Positions 1 through 9,275 of a stretch of DNA of 64,000 nucleotides are shown piece by piece. The notes under the pieces are model-generated. The model had not been told where the DNA came from, did not search any database, and worked only from the letters and a program-made list of their open reading frames with translations. The position numbers and the translations under genes are program-made. The DNA comes from Pseudomonas sp. FeN3W (GTDB taxonomy: Bacteria; Pseudomonadota; Gammaproteobacteria; Pseudomonadales; Pseudomonadaceae). The stretch covers positions 4,913,001 through 4,977,000 of the forward strand of contig CP136010.1 of assembly GCA_030263805.2 (NCBI GenBank). The letters are read 5' to 3'. How positions within the stretch are numbered: position 1 is the first letter of the stretch; each line of letters begins with the position of its first letter.

Positions 1-6
1 TGCTGA

Positions 7-957
7 ATGCTGAGTAGAACCGCGGCCGATCTGTACTGGATGTCCCGCTACCTGGAGCGCGCCGAGAACATGGCACGCATGCTGGACGTCAGCTATTCGC
101 TGTCGCTGATGCCGCAGGACGGCCGTGGCGACGGCCTCGACGAACTGGCCATGCCGCTGCTGATCACCGGCACGCTGGACGATTACCTGGTGTGCCATGG
201 CCAGCTCAACGCCGAGCGCATGCTGCATTTCTTCGCCCTCGACGAAGGCAACCCGGCCAGCCTGTTCAACTGCCTGCGCCTGGCGCGCAGCAACGCCCAC
301 GCGGTGCGCGGGCGCATCACCTCGGACATGTGGGAGAACATCAACGCCGCCTGGCTGGAGATGCGCGGCATCGCCGAGCAGGGCCTGGGGCGCTATGGCA
401 TCAGCCGTTTCTGCGAATGGGTCAAGGAGCGTTCGCACCTGTTCCGCGGCGCCACCGTCGGCACCATCATGCGCAGCGACGCCTACCGCTTCATCCGCCT
501 GGGCACCTTCATCGAACGCGCCGACAACACCCTGCGCCTGCTCGACGCCCGCCACGAGCTGCTCGGCGAGGAAAGCGAGAACCTCGACGACCGCTCGGCG
601 CGCGCCTACTACCAGTGGAGCGCGCTGCTGCGGGCGCTGTCCTCGTTCGAGGCCTTCGCCGAGATCTACCGCGGCTCGCCGCGCACGGCCAAGGTCGCCG
701 AGCTGCTGCTGTTGCGCGCCGACGTGCCGCGCTCGCTGCGCGCCTGCCTGGTGGAGCTGCAACTGATCCTCGCCAGCCTGCCGGGGGACAACGGCCGCCC
801 GGCGCAGCGCCTGGCCTCCGAGCTGGAGGCGGGCCTGCGCTACACCAGCATCGACGAAGTGCTGGAAATCGGCCTGCACGACTGGATCACCGCCTACGTC
901 GAGCAGGTCGGCCGGCTGGGCAACGCCATTCACTCTGCCTACCTGGAGGCCGCATGA
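7..957 (+). CDS. alpha-E domain protein (DUF403)
   Basis: 316-residue, mostly helical protein with the family's N-terminal signature LYWMSRYLERAENMAR. Alpha-E proteins have no proven biochemical role. They are known to sit beside a circularly permuted ATP-grasp enzyme, a transglutaminase-like protease and the Anbu proteasome homologue, and a peptide-ligation or protein-tagging pathway has been proposed. That context is present here: transglutaminase and Anbu genes follow. A TGA at 4-6 directly before the ATG is probably the stop of an upstream gene outside the window, likely the ATP-grasp (inference). The stop overlaps the next start as ATGA, indicating translational coupling. Confidence 0.9.
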   Translation: MLSRTAADLYWMSRYLERAENMARMLDVSYSLSLMPQDGRGDGLDELAMPLLITGTLDDYLVCHGQLNAERMLHFFALDEGNPASLFNCLRLARSNAHAVRGRITSDMWENINAAWLEMRGIAEQGLGRYGISRFCEWVKERSHLFRGATVGTIMRSDAYRFIRLGTFIERADNTLRLLDARHELLGEESENLDDRSARAYYQWSALLRALSSFEAFAEIYRGSPRTAKVAELLLLRADVPRSLRACLVELQLILASLPGDNGRPAQRLASELEAGLRYTSIDEVLEIGLHDWITAYVEQVGRLGNAIHSAYLEAA

Positions 958-1748
958 AGCTATCCATCAGCCACGACACCAGCTACCGCTACCAGGACCA
1001 GGTGCGCGCGAGCATCCAGTACCTGCGCCTGACGCCCCAGCAGAGCCAGCGCCAGCGCGTGTTCAGCTGGGAGCTGGAGCTGCCGCGCCCGGCGCGGGCG
1101 CAGCGCGACCCCTACGGCAACGTGCTGCACGTGCTGACCCTGGACGAACCGCACGACGAGATCGTCATCCGTGCCCGCGGCCAGGTGGAAATCGACGAAA
1201 CCTGCGAATGCGAGGCCGAGGACGGCTCGCCTTTGCCGTTCCTGCGTTCCAGCCCGTTGACCCAGGCCGACGAGCCCCTGGCCGAGTTCGCCCGCTGCCA
1301 GTGCGGCAGCCGGCGCACACGCGACGGCCTGGCCGAACTGATGCACGCGCTGGCCGACCACATGCTCTATACCCCCGGCGCGACCCGGGTGGAAAGCACC
1401 GCGGCGCAGGCCTTCGCCGGCGGCGCCGGGGTCTGCCAGGACCACAGCCATGCCTTCATCGCCTGCGCCCGCAGCCTGGGCATCCCGGCGCGCTACGTCT
1501 CCGGCTACCTGCTGACCGACGACAGCGACCACCTGGCCAGCCATGCCTGGGTCGAGGCCTGGATCGACGGGCAGTGGTACAGCTTCGACGTCTCCAACCG
1601 GCTGCTGCGGCCGGACCGCCACCTGAAGCTGGCGGTGGGCCTGGACTACCTCGATGCCTGCCCGGTGCGCGGCATGCGCCGCGGCGGTGGCGGCGAATCG
1701 ATGCACGCCCGGGTGCAGGTCATGCCGATGCAGATGGGCCAGCAATGA
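954..1748 (+). CDS. transglutaminase-like cysteine protease family protein
   Basis: 264 residues. An N-terminal beta-rich domain (about 1-150) of the type found before bacterial transglutaminase domains precedes the catalytic core. The papain-like triad is visible: Cys161 in GGAGVCQDHSHAF, His197 in ASHAWVEAW and Asp212 in WYSFDVSN. It belongs to the alpha-E / Anbu neighbourhood and probably acts as a peptidase or amide-bond-forming enzyme in that pathway; the substrate is unknown. The ATG at 954 was chosen because it overlaps the upstream stop by four bases; the reading frame is open far upstream but there it is a shadow of the alpha-E gene. Confidence 0.9.
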   Translation: MKLSISHDTSYRYQDQVRASIQYLRLTPQQSQRQRVFSWELELPRPARAQRDPYGNVLHVLTLDEPHDEIVIRARGQVEIDETCECEAEDGSPLPFLRSSPLTQADEPLAEFARCQCGSRRTRDGLAELMHALADHMLYTPGATRVESTAAQAFAGGAGVCQDHSHAFIACARSLGIPARYVSGYLLTDDSDHLASHAWVEAWIDGQWYSFDVSNRLLRPDRHLKLAVGLDYLDACPVRGMRRGGGGESMHARVQVMPMQMGQQ

Positions 1749-1841
1749 TCGCGTGCCGTCCGGGCTTGCGACGGACGGCGGTTGGGTTACCATCCGCGCG
1801 CCGCCTGCGGCAGCTCCTCATCCACTAGAGCCACACGAACC

Positions 1842-2576
1842 ATGACCTACTGTGTCGCCATGAACCTGGCCGATGGGCTGGTGTTCGTTTCCGATTCGCG
1901 AACCAACGCCGGCGTCGATCACATCGCCACCTTTCGCAAGCTCTACCGCTTCGGCATCCCCGGCGAGCGGCTGATCGTACTGCAGACGGCCGGCAACCTG
2001 GCCACCTCCCAGGCCGTGGTCAGCCTGCTGCGCCATCGCCTGCTGGGCGAGGGCGCGAACCTGCACAACGTGCCGACGATGTTCGCCGCGGCGCGCCTGG
2101 TGGGCGATACGCTGCGCGAGGTGATCGAGCACGACGCCTCGCCGAGCATGGCCTCGGGGATCGACATGAGCAGCTCGTTCCTGGTCGGCGGGCAGATCGC
2201 GGGCGAGGAACCGCAGCTGTACAACCTCTATCCCCAGGGCAACTTCATCTGCGCGACGGTCGACACGCCCTATTTCCAGATCGGCGAGAGCAAGTACGGC
2301 AAGCCCATCCTCGACCGCGCGCTGCGCCACTCGACGGCGCTGGAGCAGGCCCTGCGCTGCGCGCTGATCTCCTTCGACTCGACCATCCGCAGCAACCTCT
2401 CGGTGGGCATGCCGCTGGACGTGCTGGTCTACCGCAAGGACAGCCTGCAGGTGCCCGACGGCTACCGGGTGGAGGAGGGCGACGCCTACTACGAGGACAT
2501 CCGCGAGCAATGGTGCAGCAACCTGCGGCGCATGCTGGTTGAACTGCCGGCCGCACCGGGGTTCTATCTGGATTGA
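1842..2576 (+). CDS. Anbu, proteasome-type peptidase
   Basis: 244 residues of the Ntn-hydrolase fold. After Met removal the mature protein would start with Thr2 (MTYCVAMNLADGLVFVSDSR), the expected nucleophile of proteasome beta subunits. The SDSRTNAGVD segment and the Gly-rich DMSSSFLVGGQ region fit the Anbu (ancestral beta subunit) family, usually about 240-250 residues. Known Anbu proteins form open helical rings rather than closed barrels. The gene follows the transglutaminase gene by 93 bases and probably shares its transcript. The start was placed at 1842 because it gives the family N-terminus; the frame is open further upstream. Confidence 0.92.
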   Translation: MTYCVAMNLADGLVFVSDSRTNAGVDHIATFRKLYRFGIPGERLIVLQTAGNLATSQAVVSLLRHRLLGEGANLHNVPTMFAAARLVGDTLREVIEHDASPSMASGIDMSSSFLVGGQIAGEEPQLYNLYPQGNFICATVDTPYFQIGESKYGKPILDRALRHSTALEQALRCALISFDSTIRSNLSVGMPLDVLVYRKDSLQVPDGYRVEEGDAYYEDIREQWCSNLRRMLVELPAAPGFYLD

Positions 2577-2764
2577 GAGGCCGCCTTGCGGCCTGTCCGT
2601 GCAACCGGGCTGGCGGCCTGCTAGCTTGTCATCGTGGGCATGGAGGATGCCCGCGCCGTTTCACTCACGCAGTCGTGACCCGTCTGCCGATGCCTCGACG
2701 CCGGAGCCGGTCTCCCGTCGGGTACGCGGCAACCACCATCCACGCTCGAGAGGAGGTTGATTTC

Positions 2765-3106
2765 ATGAGTACCACCTTCCACGAGGATGTCAGCAGCACC
2801 GTTCTGCGCCGGATGAAGGAGGGCGGTTTCGATTTCGCCCGAGTCCATCCAATCGACTTCTATGCGGTATTCCCTGAACAGGACCGCGCCCAGAGAGCCG
2901 CGCAGAACTTTCGCGGCGAAACCATCAATACCCAGGTGTTTCCGCGTGAGGACGGAAGCTGGAATCTGCAGGTAAGCAAGGTGATGTACGCGACGTTCGA
3001 TGGCATCGGCGATTTCGAGCAGGATCTGGAATACCTGGTCGAACCCCTCGGTGGGGTGCTCGATGGCTGGGGCGTCACCCAGGAGATCGAAGGTCAGGAC
3101 ACCTGA
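2765..3106 (+). CDS. ribonuclease E inhibitor RraB family protein
   Basis: 113-residue acidic protein of the RraB (formerly DUF1260) family. The block GGFDFARVHPIDFYAVFP followed by a ferredoxin-like alternation of strands and helices is typical. In E. coli RraB binds the C-terminal region of RNase E and alters its cleavage pattern; the same role here is inferred. A strong ribosome binding site (GAGAGGAGG) lies about ten bases before the ATG. The gene stands alone, after a 188-base gap, and converges with the LysR gene 11 bases further on. Confidence 0.82.
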   Translation: MSTTFHEDVSSTVLRRMKEGGFDFARVHPIDFYAVFPEQDRAQRAAQNFRGETINTQVFPREDGSWNLQVSKVMYATFDGIGDFEQDLEYLVEPLGGVLDGWGVTQEIEGQDT

Positions 3107-3117
3107 CCGTCCTATCC

Positions 3118-4074
3118 TCACTCCCGCTTGAAGCCACTCTGAAGTGCCTGGTCCCAGGGAGGGACCGGGCCGAAGCGGTTTTTCAGAAACTCCAGCAATA
3201 GGCGGCTCCGCGAGTCGGCCTCGCGCCGCAATCGCAGCGCATAGATGCCGCTGGCTTCCGGCTGCGGCAATCCCCCTTCGCAGAACAGCGGCAGCAGTTC
3301 GCCACGCAGCAACTGGTCGCTGATCAGCCAGGTCGGCAGGTGGGCGATGCCAAGTCCCGCCAAAGCCCCGGCCAGCAGCGCTTCGGCATTGTTCGCCACC
3401 ATGCGCAGGCGGCCCGGGCGCAGCAGTTGCGGTCGCCCGTCGCGCTCGAAACGCCACGCATGGGGCGGCGCCAGCGCATCCCAGTCCAATCCATCATGGT
3501 CGGGCAAATCCTCCGGTCGCAGCGGCACGCCGCGACGTTCCAGGTAGGCGGGGCTGGCGCAGACCACTCGTACCATCGGTGCCAGCGGTGTGGCGACCAG
3601 ACGGGTGTCGGCCAGCGGGCCGATGCGCAGTACCAGATCGACCTCACCCAGATGCTCGCCGTGCAGGTCGACGAAGCTGTCGATCAGGCGCAGCTGGATA
3701 TCGACTCCCGGATAGGCCTGGAGAAATTCGGCCAGGGCCGGCGCCAGGTGACGTCGACCGAAGGGGGCCGGCGCGTCGATCCGGATGCGGCCTTCCGGTG
3801 CGCTGTCCAGCGACGTCGCTTCGGCGCGCGCCAGATGCAGTTCCTGCACGATGCGCCGGGCGCGTTCGGCGAATGCCAACGCGGCGGGCATTGGGCGAAC
3901 CGCGTGGGTACTGCGGCTGAACAGCTGGCAGCCCAGCGCCTGTTCCAGTGCATCGATGCGGCGCGCCACCGCCGAAGGTGTCAGGCCATGGCGGCGCGCG
4001 GCGGCAGAAAAGCTGCCAGCGTCGAGCACATCGATGAACAGGCTGAGCTGGGCGGAAAGGGCGTCGGGCAGCAT
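3118..4074 (-). CDS. LysR-family transcriptional regulator
   Basis: 318 residues. The N-terminal winged helix-turn-helix (about 5-65) contains GSFSAAARRHGLTPSAVARR. The C-terminal part is a periplasmic-binding-protein-like effector domain with the usual PAYLERRG segment. It is transcribed divergently from the TauE/SafE exporter, about 90 bases away, so that exporter is its most likely target, with autorepression. The start at 4074 (MLPDALSAQLSLF) gives the normal family N-terminus; an in-frame ATG at 4110 would add 12 residues. The inducer cannot be read from the sequence. Confidence 0.9.
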   Translation of the reverse strand: MLPDALSAQLSLFIDVLDAGSFSAAARRHGLTPSAVARRIDALEQALGCQLFSRSTHAVRPMPAALAFAERARRIVQELHLARAEATSLDSAPEGRIRIDAPAPFGRRHLAPALAEFLQAYPGVDIQLRLIDSFVDLHGEHLGEVDLVLRIGPLADTRLVATPLAPMVRVVCASPAYLERRGVPLRPEDLPDHDGLDWDALAPPHAWRFERDGRPQLLRPGRLRMVANNAEALLAGALAGLGIAHLPTWLISDQLLRGELLPLFCEGGLPQPEASGIYALRLRREADSRSRLLLEFLKNRFGPVPPWDQALQSGFKRE

Positions 4075-4164
4075 TCGAATTCCTTGCTTGTGCGATTTTC
4101 GCAAAGCCATTGTGCGTGGCTATGCGTACCGGCGCCAGCAGCAGCGGCGTACGATGAGCCCCCC

Positions 4165-4935
4165 ATGAACTGGAGCGTCGGAATGCTGCTGGATATCGGA
4201 TTGAACGTACTGCTCGGATTGGCGCTAGGCACGCTGGGCGGCTTGTTCGGTATCGGCGGCGGATTGATCGCGATTCCCGTGCTGGGCGTGCTGTTCGGCC
4301 TGGATCAGCAACTGGCGCAAGGCACCGCGCTGGTGATGGTCGTGCCCAACGTACTGCTCGCCATCTGGCGCTATCACCAGCGCAATCGCATCGACTGGCG
4401 GCATGCGCTCGCGCTGGGCAGCGCCAGTTTCGTGTTCGCCATCGCCGGTGCGGCCGTTGCCGTGTCGCTGGATGCCGGGCGCATGCGCATGGCGTTCGTC
4501 GGCTTCCTGCTGGCGCTGGCGGCTTACACCCTGCTACGGGTGTTTCTGCGCCCGGCCACCGGCGACGGACAGCTGCGTCATCCCTGGCCATGGCTGGGCC
4601 TGCTCGGCGCGGGTGCCGGAGCGTTGGGAGGGCTGTTCGGTGTCGGTGGCGCGGTCATCGCCACGCCGATTCTGACCAGTGTATTCGGCACTTCGCAGGT
4701 GGTCGCCCAAGGCCTGTCGCTGGCACTGGCGGCACCGAGCACCGGTGTCACCCTGGTCACCTATGCGCTGCATCATCAGGTCAACTGGTCGCTGGGCCTG
4801 CCGCTGGCGGTAGGCGGGTTGCTCAGCATCAGCCTGGGCGTGCGACTGGCGCACGCCTTGCCGGAGCGTCTGTTGCGACTGCTGTTCAGTGTTTTTCTGG
4901 TGGCAAGCGCCGTGCTGCTGGCGATGGAAAGCTGA
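4165..4935 (+). CDS. TauE/SafE-family anion (sulfite/organosulfonate) exporter
   Basis: 256-residue polytopic membrane protein with about eight predicted helices. The two internally repeated halves carry the family's paired glycine motifs, GTLGGLFGIGGGLIAIPVLG near the N-terminus and GALGGLFGVGGAVIATPIL in the middle. TauE/SafE proteins export sulfite, sulfoacetate and related anions. The substrate here is unknown. The divergent LysR gene suggests substrate-induced expression. MNWSVG at 4165 was taken as start; an internal Met at 4183 (MLLDIGLNVLLG) is an alternative. It converges with the chromate transporter gene. Confidence 0.87.
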   Translation: MNWSVGMLLDIGLNVLLGLALGTLGGLFGIGGGLIAIPVLGVLFGLDQQLAQGTALVMVVPNVLLAIWRYHQRNRIDWRHALALGSASFVFAIAGAAVAVSLDAGRMRMAFVGFLLALAAYTLLRVFLRPATGDGQLRHPWPWLGLLGAGAGALGGLFGVGGAVIATPILTSVFGTSQVVAQGLSLALAAPSTGVTLVTYALHHQVNWSLGLPLAVGGLLSISLGVRLAHALPERLLRLLFSVFLVASAVLLAMES

Positions 4936-4957
4936 TCGGCGCGATCCCGCCAGTCGT

Positions 4958-6178
4958 TCAGCCCGTCAGGCCGATCAGGCCACCGCCCACAGCACCACCG
5001 ATCACCACCAGCCAGGGCGGTAGTTTCCAGTACATCAGTGCGGCGAGGGCGAGCAGGGCAAGGGCGAAATGCCCTGGTGCCTTGATGCCGCTGGTCCATA
5101 CCGGATCGTACAGCGCTGCCAGCAGCAACCCGACTACCGCCGCGTTGACCGCCGCCAGGGCTGCCTGTGTGCGCCGGTTGCTGCGCAGACGCTCCCAGAA
5201 CGGCAGCACGCCGATGACCAGCAGGAACGACGGCACGAACACCGCGACCAGGCACACCGCCGCGCCCAGCAAGCCGCTGGACGACTCATTCATCGAGGCG
5301 CCGAGAAACGCTGCAAAGGTGAACAGCGGGCCGGGTACCGCCTGGGCCGCGCCGTAGCCAGCGAGGAACGTATCGCGGTCTACCCAGCCTGGCTGCACCA
5401 CTTCGGCCTGCAGCAGCGGCAGCACCACGTGGCCGCCGCCGAACACCAGCGCGCCAGCGCGGTAGAACGCATCGAGCAACGCCAGCAACGGGTTGTCCGT
5501 GCCGCTGGCGAGTAGCGGCAACAGCATGAGCAGCGCAAAGAACAGCGCCAGTGCTGTGAGCGCGGCCCGACGCTTCACCGCAACGGGCAATACGACATGT
5601 GCTTCGGTGGTGGCAGGGCGAAAGAAAACCACCCCGATCAGACCCGCCGCGGCGATGACCGCAACCTGGCTCCAGATGAACGGGAGCAGCAGCACGGTGC
5701 TCGCCGCCGCCAGCGCAATGGCGATTCGCGGCGCGTCGGTGCACAGCGTTCGTGCCATGCCCCAGACGGCCTGGGCAACCACGGCCACGGCGACGATCTT
5801 CAGACCCTGAAGGACGCCAGCAGGCAGCGCGTCGCCCCATGTGGCGATTCCCAGCGCGAACAGCGTCAGCGCGATCGCCGATGGCAGGGTGAAGCCTGCC
5901 CAGGCCGCCAGCGAGCCACGGTAACCGCCGCGCAGCAAACCGATCGCCAGGCCTACCTGGCTGCTGGCCGGGCCTGGAAGAAACTGGCAGAGCGCGACCA
6001 GATCGGCATAGCTGCGCTCGTCCAGCCAGCGGCGACGCTGGACGAACTCCTCGCGGAAATAGCCGAGATGCGCGATGGGACCGCCAAAGGAGGTGAGGCC
6101 CAGGCGCAGGAACACCAGAAAAATGGTCCAAGCGTCGAGTCGGGAGGGTGTCGAATGATGCTGCGAGTCGGTGGGCAT
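4958..6178 (-). CDS. chrA: chromate transporter, CHR family (long, two-domain)
   Basis: 406 residues, the full length for the long CHR proteins made of two homologous halves. Signature motifs occur once in each half: SFGGPIAHLGYFREEF near the N-terminus and VFGGGHVVLPLL in the second half, with FLPGPASSQ and AVPGPLFTF downstream of each. Members expel chromate from the cytoplasm using the proton gradient. No chrB regulator is present, and the gene stands alone between two convergent or tandem neighbours, so constitutive low expression is as plausible as a chromate-responsive unit. Function as a chromate pump is inferred from family. Confidence 0.9.
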   Translation of the reverse strand: MPTDSQHHSTPSRLDAWTIFLVFLRLGLTSFGGPIAHLGYFREEFVQRRRWLDERSYADLVALCQFLPGPASSQVGLAIGLLRGGYRGSLAAWAGFTLPSAIALTLFALGIATWGDALPAGVLQGLKIVAVAVVAQAVWGMARTLCTDAPRIAIALAAASTVLLLPFIWSQVAVIAAAGLIGVVFFRPATTEAHVVLPVAVKRRAALTALALFFALLMLLPLLASGTDNPLLALLDAFYRAGALVFGGGHVVLPLLQAEVVQPGWVDRDTFLAGYGAAQAVPGPLFTFAAFLGASMNESSSGLLGAAVCLVAVFVPSFLLVIGVLPFWERLRSNRRTQAALAAVNAAVVGLLLAALYDPVWTSGIKAPGHFALALLALAALMYWKLPPWLVVIGGAVGGGLIGLTG

Positions 6179-6241
6179 GCGGGTCTGTCGGCTATCGATC
6201 TGTAGGGTCGAGTCGGGCAGGCAGTCTAGCTGTTCAAGGTG

Positions 6242-7207
6242 TCAGGTGGATGACAGCGGACGCGCTGCGGCGCCGTTGCAGGGCCAATCATCGGCAACCA
6301 GAAACAGCCGTTCCTGCTCCAGCCAGACGCCCGATGCATCCGGTTCGAGCCGCGCCAGCAGCTGCGCCCGCGCCTGTGCCGGATTGGCGGCCTGCCAGTC
6401 GGCGAACCGGTTGGCAGTCCACAGTTCGGCTTGCGTAACACGTGCTGGCGCGAGCCAGGCCGAGCGAGCGATGGGTTGCCAGACGGCGTCGGGCGTCTCG
6501 GACTGGAAGCGCGGCCAGTCGGCCTGGCGCAGCCATCTGCCCTGCAGGTGGTGCGGGTTGGCGCCGAGTGGCGGCGTGCAGCTCTGCGGCCAGGGGCGGA
6601 ACAGGTACCCGCTGAGCCAAAAGCTGCTTTGCACCGGGCGGCCGGTAAGTTCAGCGAGCACCGCCAGCGTTGCTGGCTGGGTACACAGCGGCAGCTGTCG
6701 CTGGCACATATGGTCGAGTTTCAGATCGAGTCGATCGTGACTGCCGGGACCAAGCCAATGCGCGTGCCGGCTGCCATCGCCCTGCGCGAGCCCCAGGTAG
6801 AACTTCACGGCCAGCTCCAGGTGATGCACGCCCTGGTCATCGCAGAACAGCAGGTCCAGCTCGCCGAGGGTGCTGCCGTTCTGCCGGATCGGCAGATTGG
6901 CGGCGAGCAGCTGGATATCGGGTGCGTGGGACAGCGCGTATTGCCACAGCCGCTCGTAGTACAGGCCCAGTCGTCGAATGCGGTGCAGCGACAGCCAGGC
7001 TTCGAGAATCGATGGCTCGGCATCCTGTTGCCGCAACCAGTTGGCCAGCCGCTCCGGGTCGCTGTTCCAGCAGCTCGCGGACAGCGGGTGACGCTGACAC
7101 TGCGGTGCCTCGCTCAGCAGCGGCGGCGAGAGGATCGTCCAGGCGAGATCGCGCACCTGCGGATGCTGGAGGCGGTTGGGGAGGGCGGAAAGACTGCACA
7201 GTCTCAT
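6242..7207 (-). CDS. DUF1853 family protein
   Basis: 321-residue soluble protein recognised as DUF1853 by blocks such as RDLAWTILSPPLL near the N-terminus, GELDLLFCDD in the middle and ELAVKFYLG just after. The pattern E-x-D-L-L-F followed by ELAVKFYL resembles the core of PD-(D/E)XK nuclease-like folds (GELD ... E-x-A-x-K), which would fit a nuclease or nucleic-acid role; this is inference. Met at 7207 (MRLCSLSALPNRL) was chosen as start; an upstream in-frame ATG at 7321 would add a low-complexity stretch. It diverges from nadK. Confidence 0.78.
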   Translation of the reverse strand: MRLCSLSALPNRLQHPQVRDLAWTILSPPLLSEAPQCQRHPLSASCWNSDPERLANWLRQQDAEPSILEAWLSLHRIRRLGLYYERLWQYALSHAPDIQLLAANLPIRQNGSTLGELDLLFCDDQGVHHLELAVKFYLGLAQGDGSRHAHWLGPGSHDRLDLKLDHMCQRQLPLCTQPATLAVLAELTGRPVQSSFWLSGYLFRPWPQSCTPPLGANPHHLQGRWLRQADWPRFQSETPDAVWQPIARSAWLAPARVTQAELWTANRFADWQAANPAQARAQLLARLEPDASGVWLEQERLFLVADDWPCNGAAARPLSST

Positions 7208-7419
7208 GAATGCAGCATAGCTGTCGGTTTGCTGATGGTCCGGCGTTTCGCTGATAATCCGCTGCCGCTGAACACCACGCGGACCAGGGGCTCTAACGCC
7301 TGTGCTGGAATTCAGGCGCATCGCTGATCCGTATCGGCGTCGTCGCCTGCGTGCTGCGTGTTATTTTCGAGCGCTGCGACTGCCCGCAACCATCCGCTCA
7401 GCCACACCAGGGAACGTCA

Positions 7420-8307
7420 ATGGAGCAATTCCGCAATATCGGCATCATCGGCCGCCTGGGTAGCTCCCAGGTGCTGGATACCATCCGCCGGCTGAAGCGA
7501 TTCCTCGTCGAACGCCATCTGCATGTGATTCTTGAAGAGAACATCGCCGAGGTGCTGCCGGGACACGGCATGCAGACCTCGTCGCGGCAGCGGCTGGGCG
7601 AATCCTGCGACCTGGTGATCGTGGTTGGCGGCGACGGCAGCCTGCTGGGCGCCGCCCGGGCGATGGCCAAGCACCGGGTGCCGGTACTCGGCATCAACCG
7701 TGGCAGCCTCGGCTTTCTCACCGACATCCGTCCGGATGAGCTGGAAGAGAAAGTCGCCGAAGTGCTCAACGGCCAGTACACCCTGGAAAATCGCTTTCTG
7801 CTGGAGGCCCAGGCGCGACGCTTCGATGAGCCGATCGGCGAGGGCGACGCGCTCAATGATGTGGTGCTGCATCCGGGCAAATCCACGCGCATGATTGAAT
7901 TCGAGTTGTACATCGACGGCCAGTTCGTCTGCAGCCAGAAGGCCGACGGTCTGATCGTGGCGACCCCCACCGGCTCCACTGCCTATTCGCTGTCGGCGGG
8001 CGGGCCGATCATGCATCCGCGATTGGACGCCATCGTCGTCGTGCCCATGTACCCGCACACGCTGTCGAGCCGCCCGATCGTGGTCGATGGCAACAGCGAG
8101 CTGAAGATCGTGGTGTCGCCGAACATGCAGATCTACCCGCAGGTGTCCTGCGACGGCCAGAACCACTTCACCTGCGCGCCGGGCGATACCGTGACGGTGC
8201 GCAAGAAGCCGCAGAAGCTGCACCTGATCCATCCGCTGGACCACAACTACTATGAGGTCTGCCGGACCAAGCTCGGCTGGGGCAGCCGCCTCGGCGGAGG
8301 CGATTGA
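7420..8307 (+). CDS. nadK: NAD kinase
   Basis: 295 residues, the usual length in pseudomonads. It phosphorylates NAD+ to NADP+ in the cytoplasm with ATP or polyphosphate. The diagnostic GGDGS (70-74, VIVVGGDGSLLGAAR), the LGINRGSLGFLTD block and the substrate-binding segment TPTGSTAYSLSAGGPI are all intact. The ATG at 7420 gives MEQFRNIGIIGR, the conserved N-terminus. Its stop shares one base with the start of the metallophosphoesterase (TGATG), so the genes are coupled. Confidence 0.97.
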   Translation: MEQFRNIGIIGRLGSSQVLDTIRRLKRFLVERHLHVILEENIAEVLPGHGMQTSSRQRLGESCDLVIVVGGDGSLLGAARAMAKHRVPVLGINRGSLGFLTDIRPDELEEKVAEVLNGQYTLENRFLLEAQARRFDEPIGEGDALNDVVLHPGKSTRMIEFELYIDGQFVCSQKADGLIVATPTGSTAYSLSAGGPIMHPRLDAIVVVPMYPHTLSSRPIVVDGNSELKIVVSPNMQIYPQVSCDGQNHFTCAPGDTVTVRKKPQKLHLIHPLDHNYYEVCRTKLGWGSRLGGGD

Positions 8308-9275
8308 TGCAGCTTGATCCCGAGCGCGGCTACGACCTGATAGGCGATATCCACGGCTGCGGCCATGCGCTGGCGCGGCTGCTGGATCAGCTGGGCTACC
8401 ACCTGCAGGGCGGTGTCTGGCGTCATCCGCGGCGGCAGGTGATCTTCCTCGGCGACATCATCGACCGTGGGCCGCACATCCGTGAGGCACTGCATCTGGT
8501 CTATGACATGGTCGACCGTGGCCAGGCCTACTGCATCATGGGCAACCACGAGTTCAATGCCTTGGGCTGGTACATGCCGGCGCCGCCGGGCAGCGGTCGC
8601 GATTTCGTCCGTGAGCACTCGCCGCGTTTCGCCCGGCTGCTGCAGGAAACCTTCCAGCAGTTCGAACCCTATCCCGAGGAGTGGAAAGCCTTTCGCGACT
8701 GGTTCTACGGCCTGCCGCTGTTTCTCGAAACGGAGCGCTTCCGCGTCGTGCATGCCTGCTGGGACAGCCGCGTGATCGCGCGCCTGCGCCCGTTCCTCAA
8801 CGACGCCTGCATCAATCCGGCGATACTGCACGAGGCCGGCCTGCCGGGGACCTTCATCTGCCAGGCGCTGGATCGTCTGCTGCGCGGCACCGACATGCCG
8901 CTGCCCGAAGGCATGACCCTGACCAGCGAGGAAGGCTTCGTGCGGACCTTCTTCCGCACCAAGTTCTGGGAAGAGAACCCGCAAACCTACGGTGATGTCG
9001 TGTTCCAGCCCGACGGTCTGCCGGATCACGCGGCGCGCATGCCCTTGTCGCAACAGCAGAAGAGCCGCCTGTTCCTCTACGGCCCGAACGAGCCGCTGCT
9101 GTTCGTCGGTCACTACTGGCGTCGTGGCCGTCCGGGACCGCTTCGCGACAATCTGGCCTGTCTGGACTACAGCGCGGTGAAGAACGGCAAGCTGGTGGCG
9201 TATCGGCTGGATGGCGAAACCCGGCTGGACCCGGCCAAGTTCGTCTGGGTAGATGTGCAGGCGGTGTTCCGATGA
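8307..9275 (+). CDS. calcineurin-like metallophosphoesterase
   Basis: 322 residues with the full set of metal-binding motifs of the calcineurin-like superfamily: GDIHGCGH (13-20), GDIIDRGP and GNHEFNALG. It is longer than diadenosine tetraphosphatases or PrpE-type serine/threonine phosphatases; the extra C-terminal part includes the conserved segment VGHYWRRGRPG, a later metal-site His. Substrate unknown; a nucleotide or phosphoprotein phosphatase is possible. It sits in a tightly overlapping set nadK - phosphoesterase - rhomboid (one-base and four-base overlaps), an arrangement I recall from other Pseudomonas genomes. Confidence 0.88.
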   Translation: MQLDPERGYDLIGDIHGCGHALARLLDQLGYHLQGGVWRHPRRQVIFLGDIIDRGPHIREALHLVYDMVDRGQAYCIMGNHEFNALGWYMPAPPGSGRDFVREHSPRFARLLQETFQQFEPYPEEWKAFRDWFYGLPLFLETERFRVVHACWDSRVIARLRPFLNDACINPAILHEAGLPGTFICQALDRLLRGTDMPLPEGMTLTSEEGFVRTFFRTKFWEENPQTYGDVVFQPDGLPDHAARMPLSQQQKSRLFLYGPNEPLLFVGHYWRRGRPGPLRDNLACLDYSAVKNGKLVAYRLDGETRLDPAKFVWVDVQAVFR

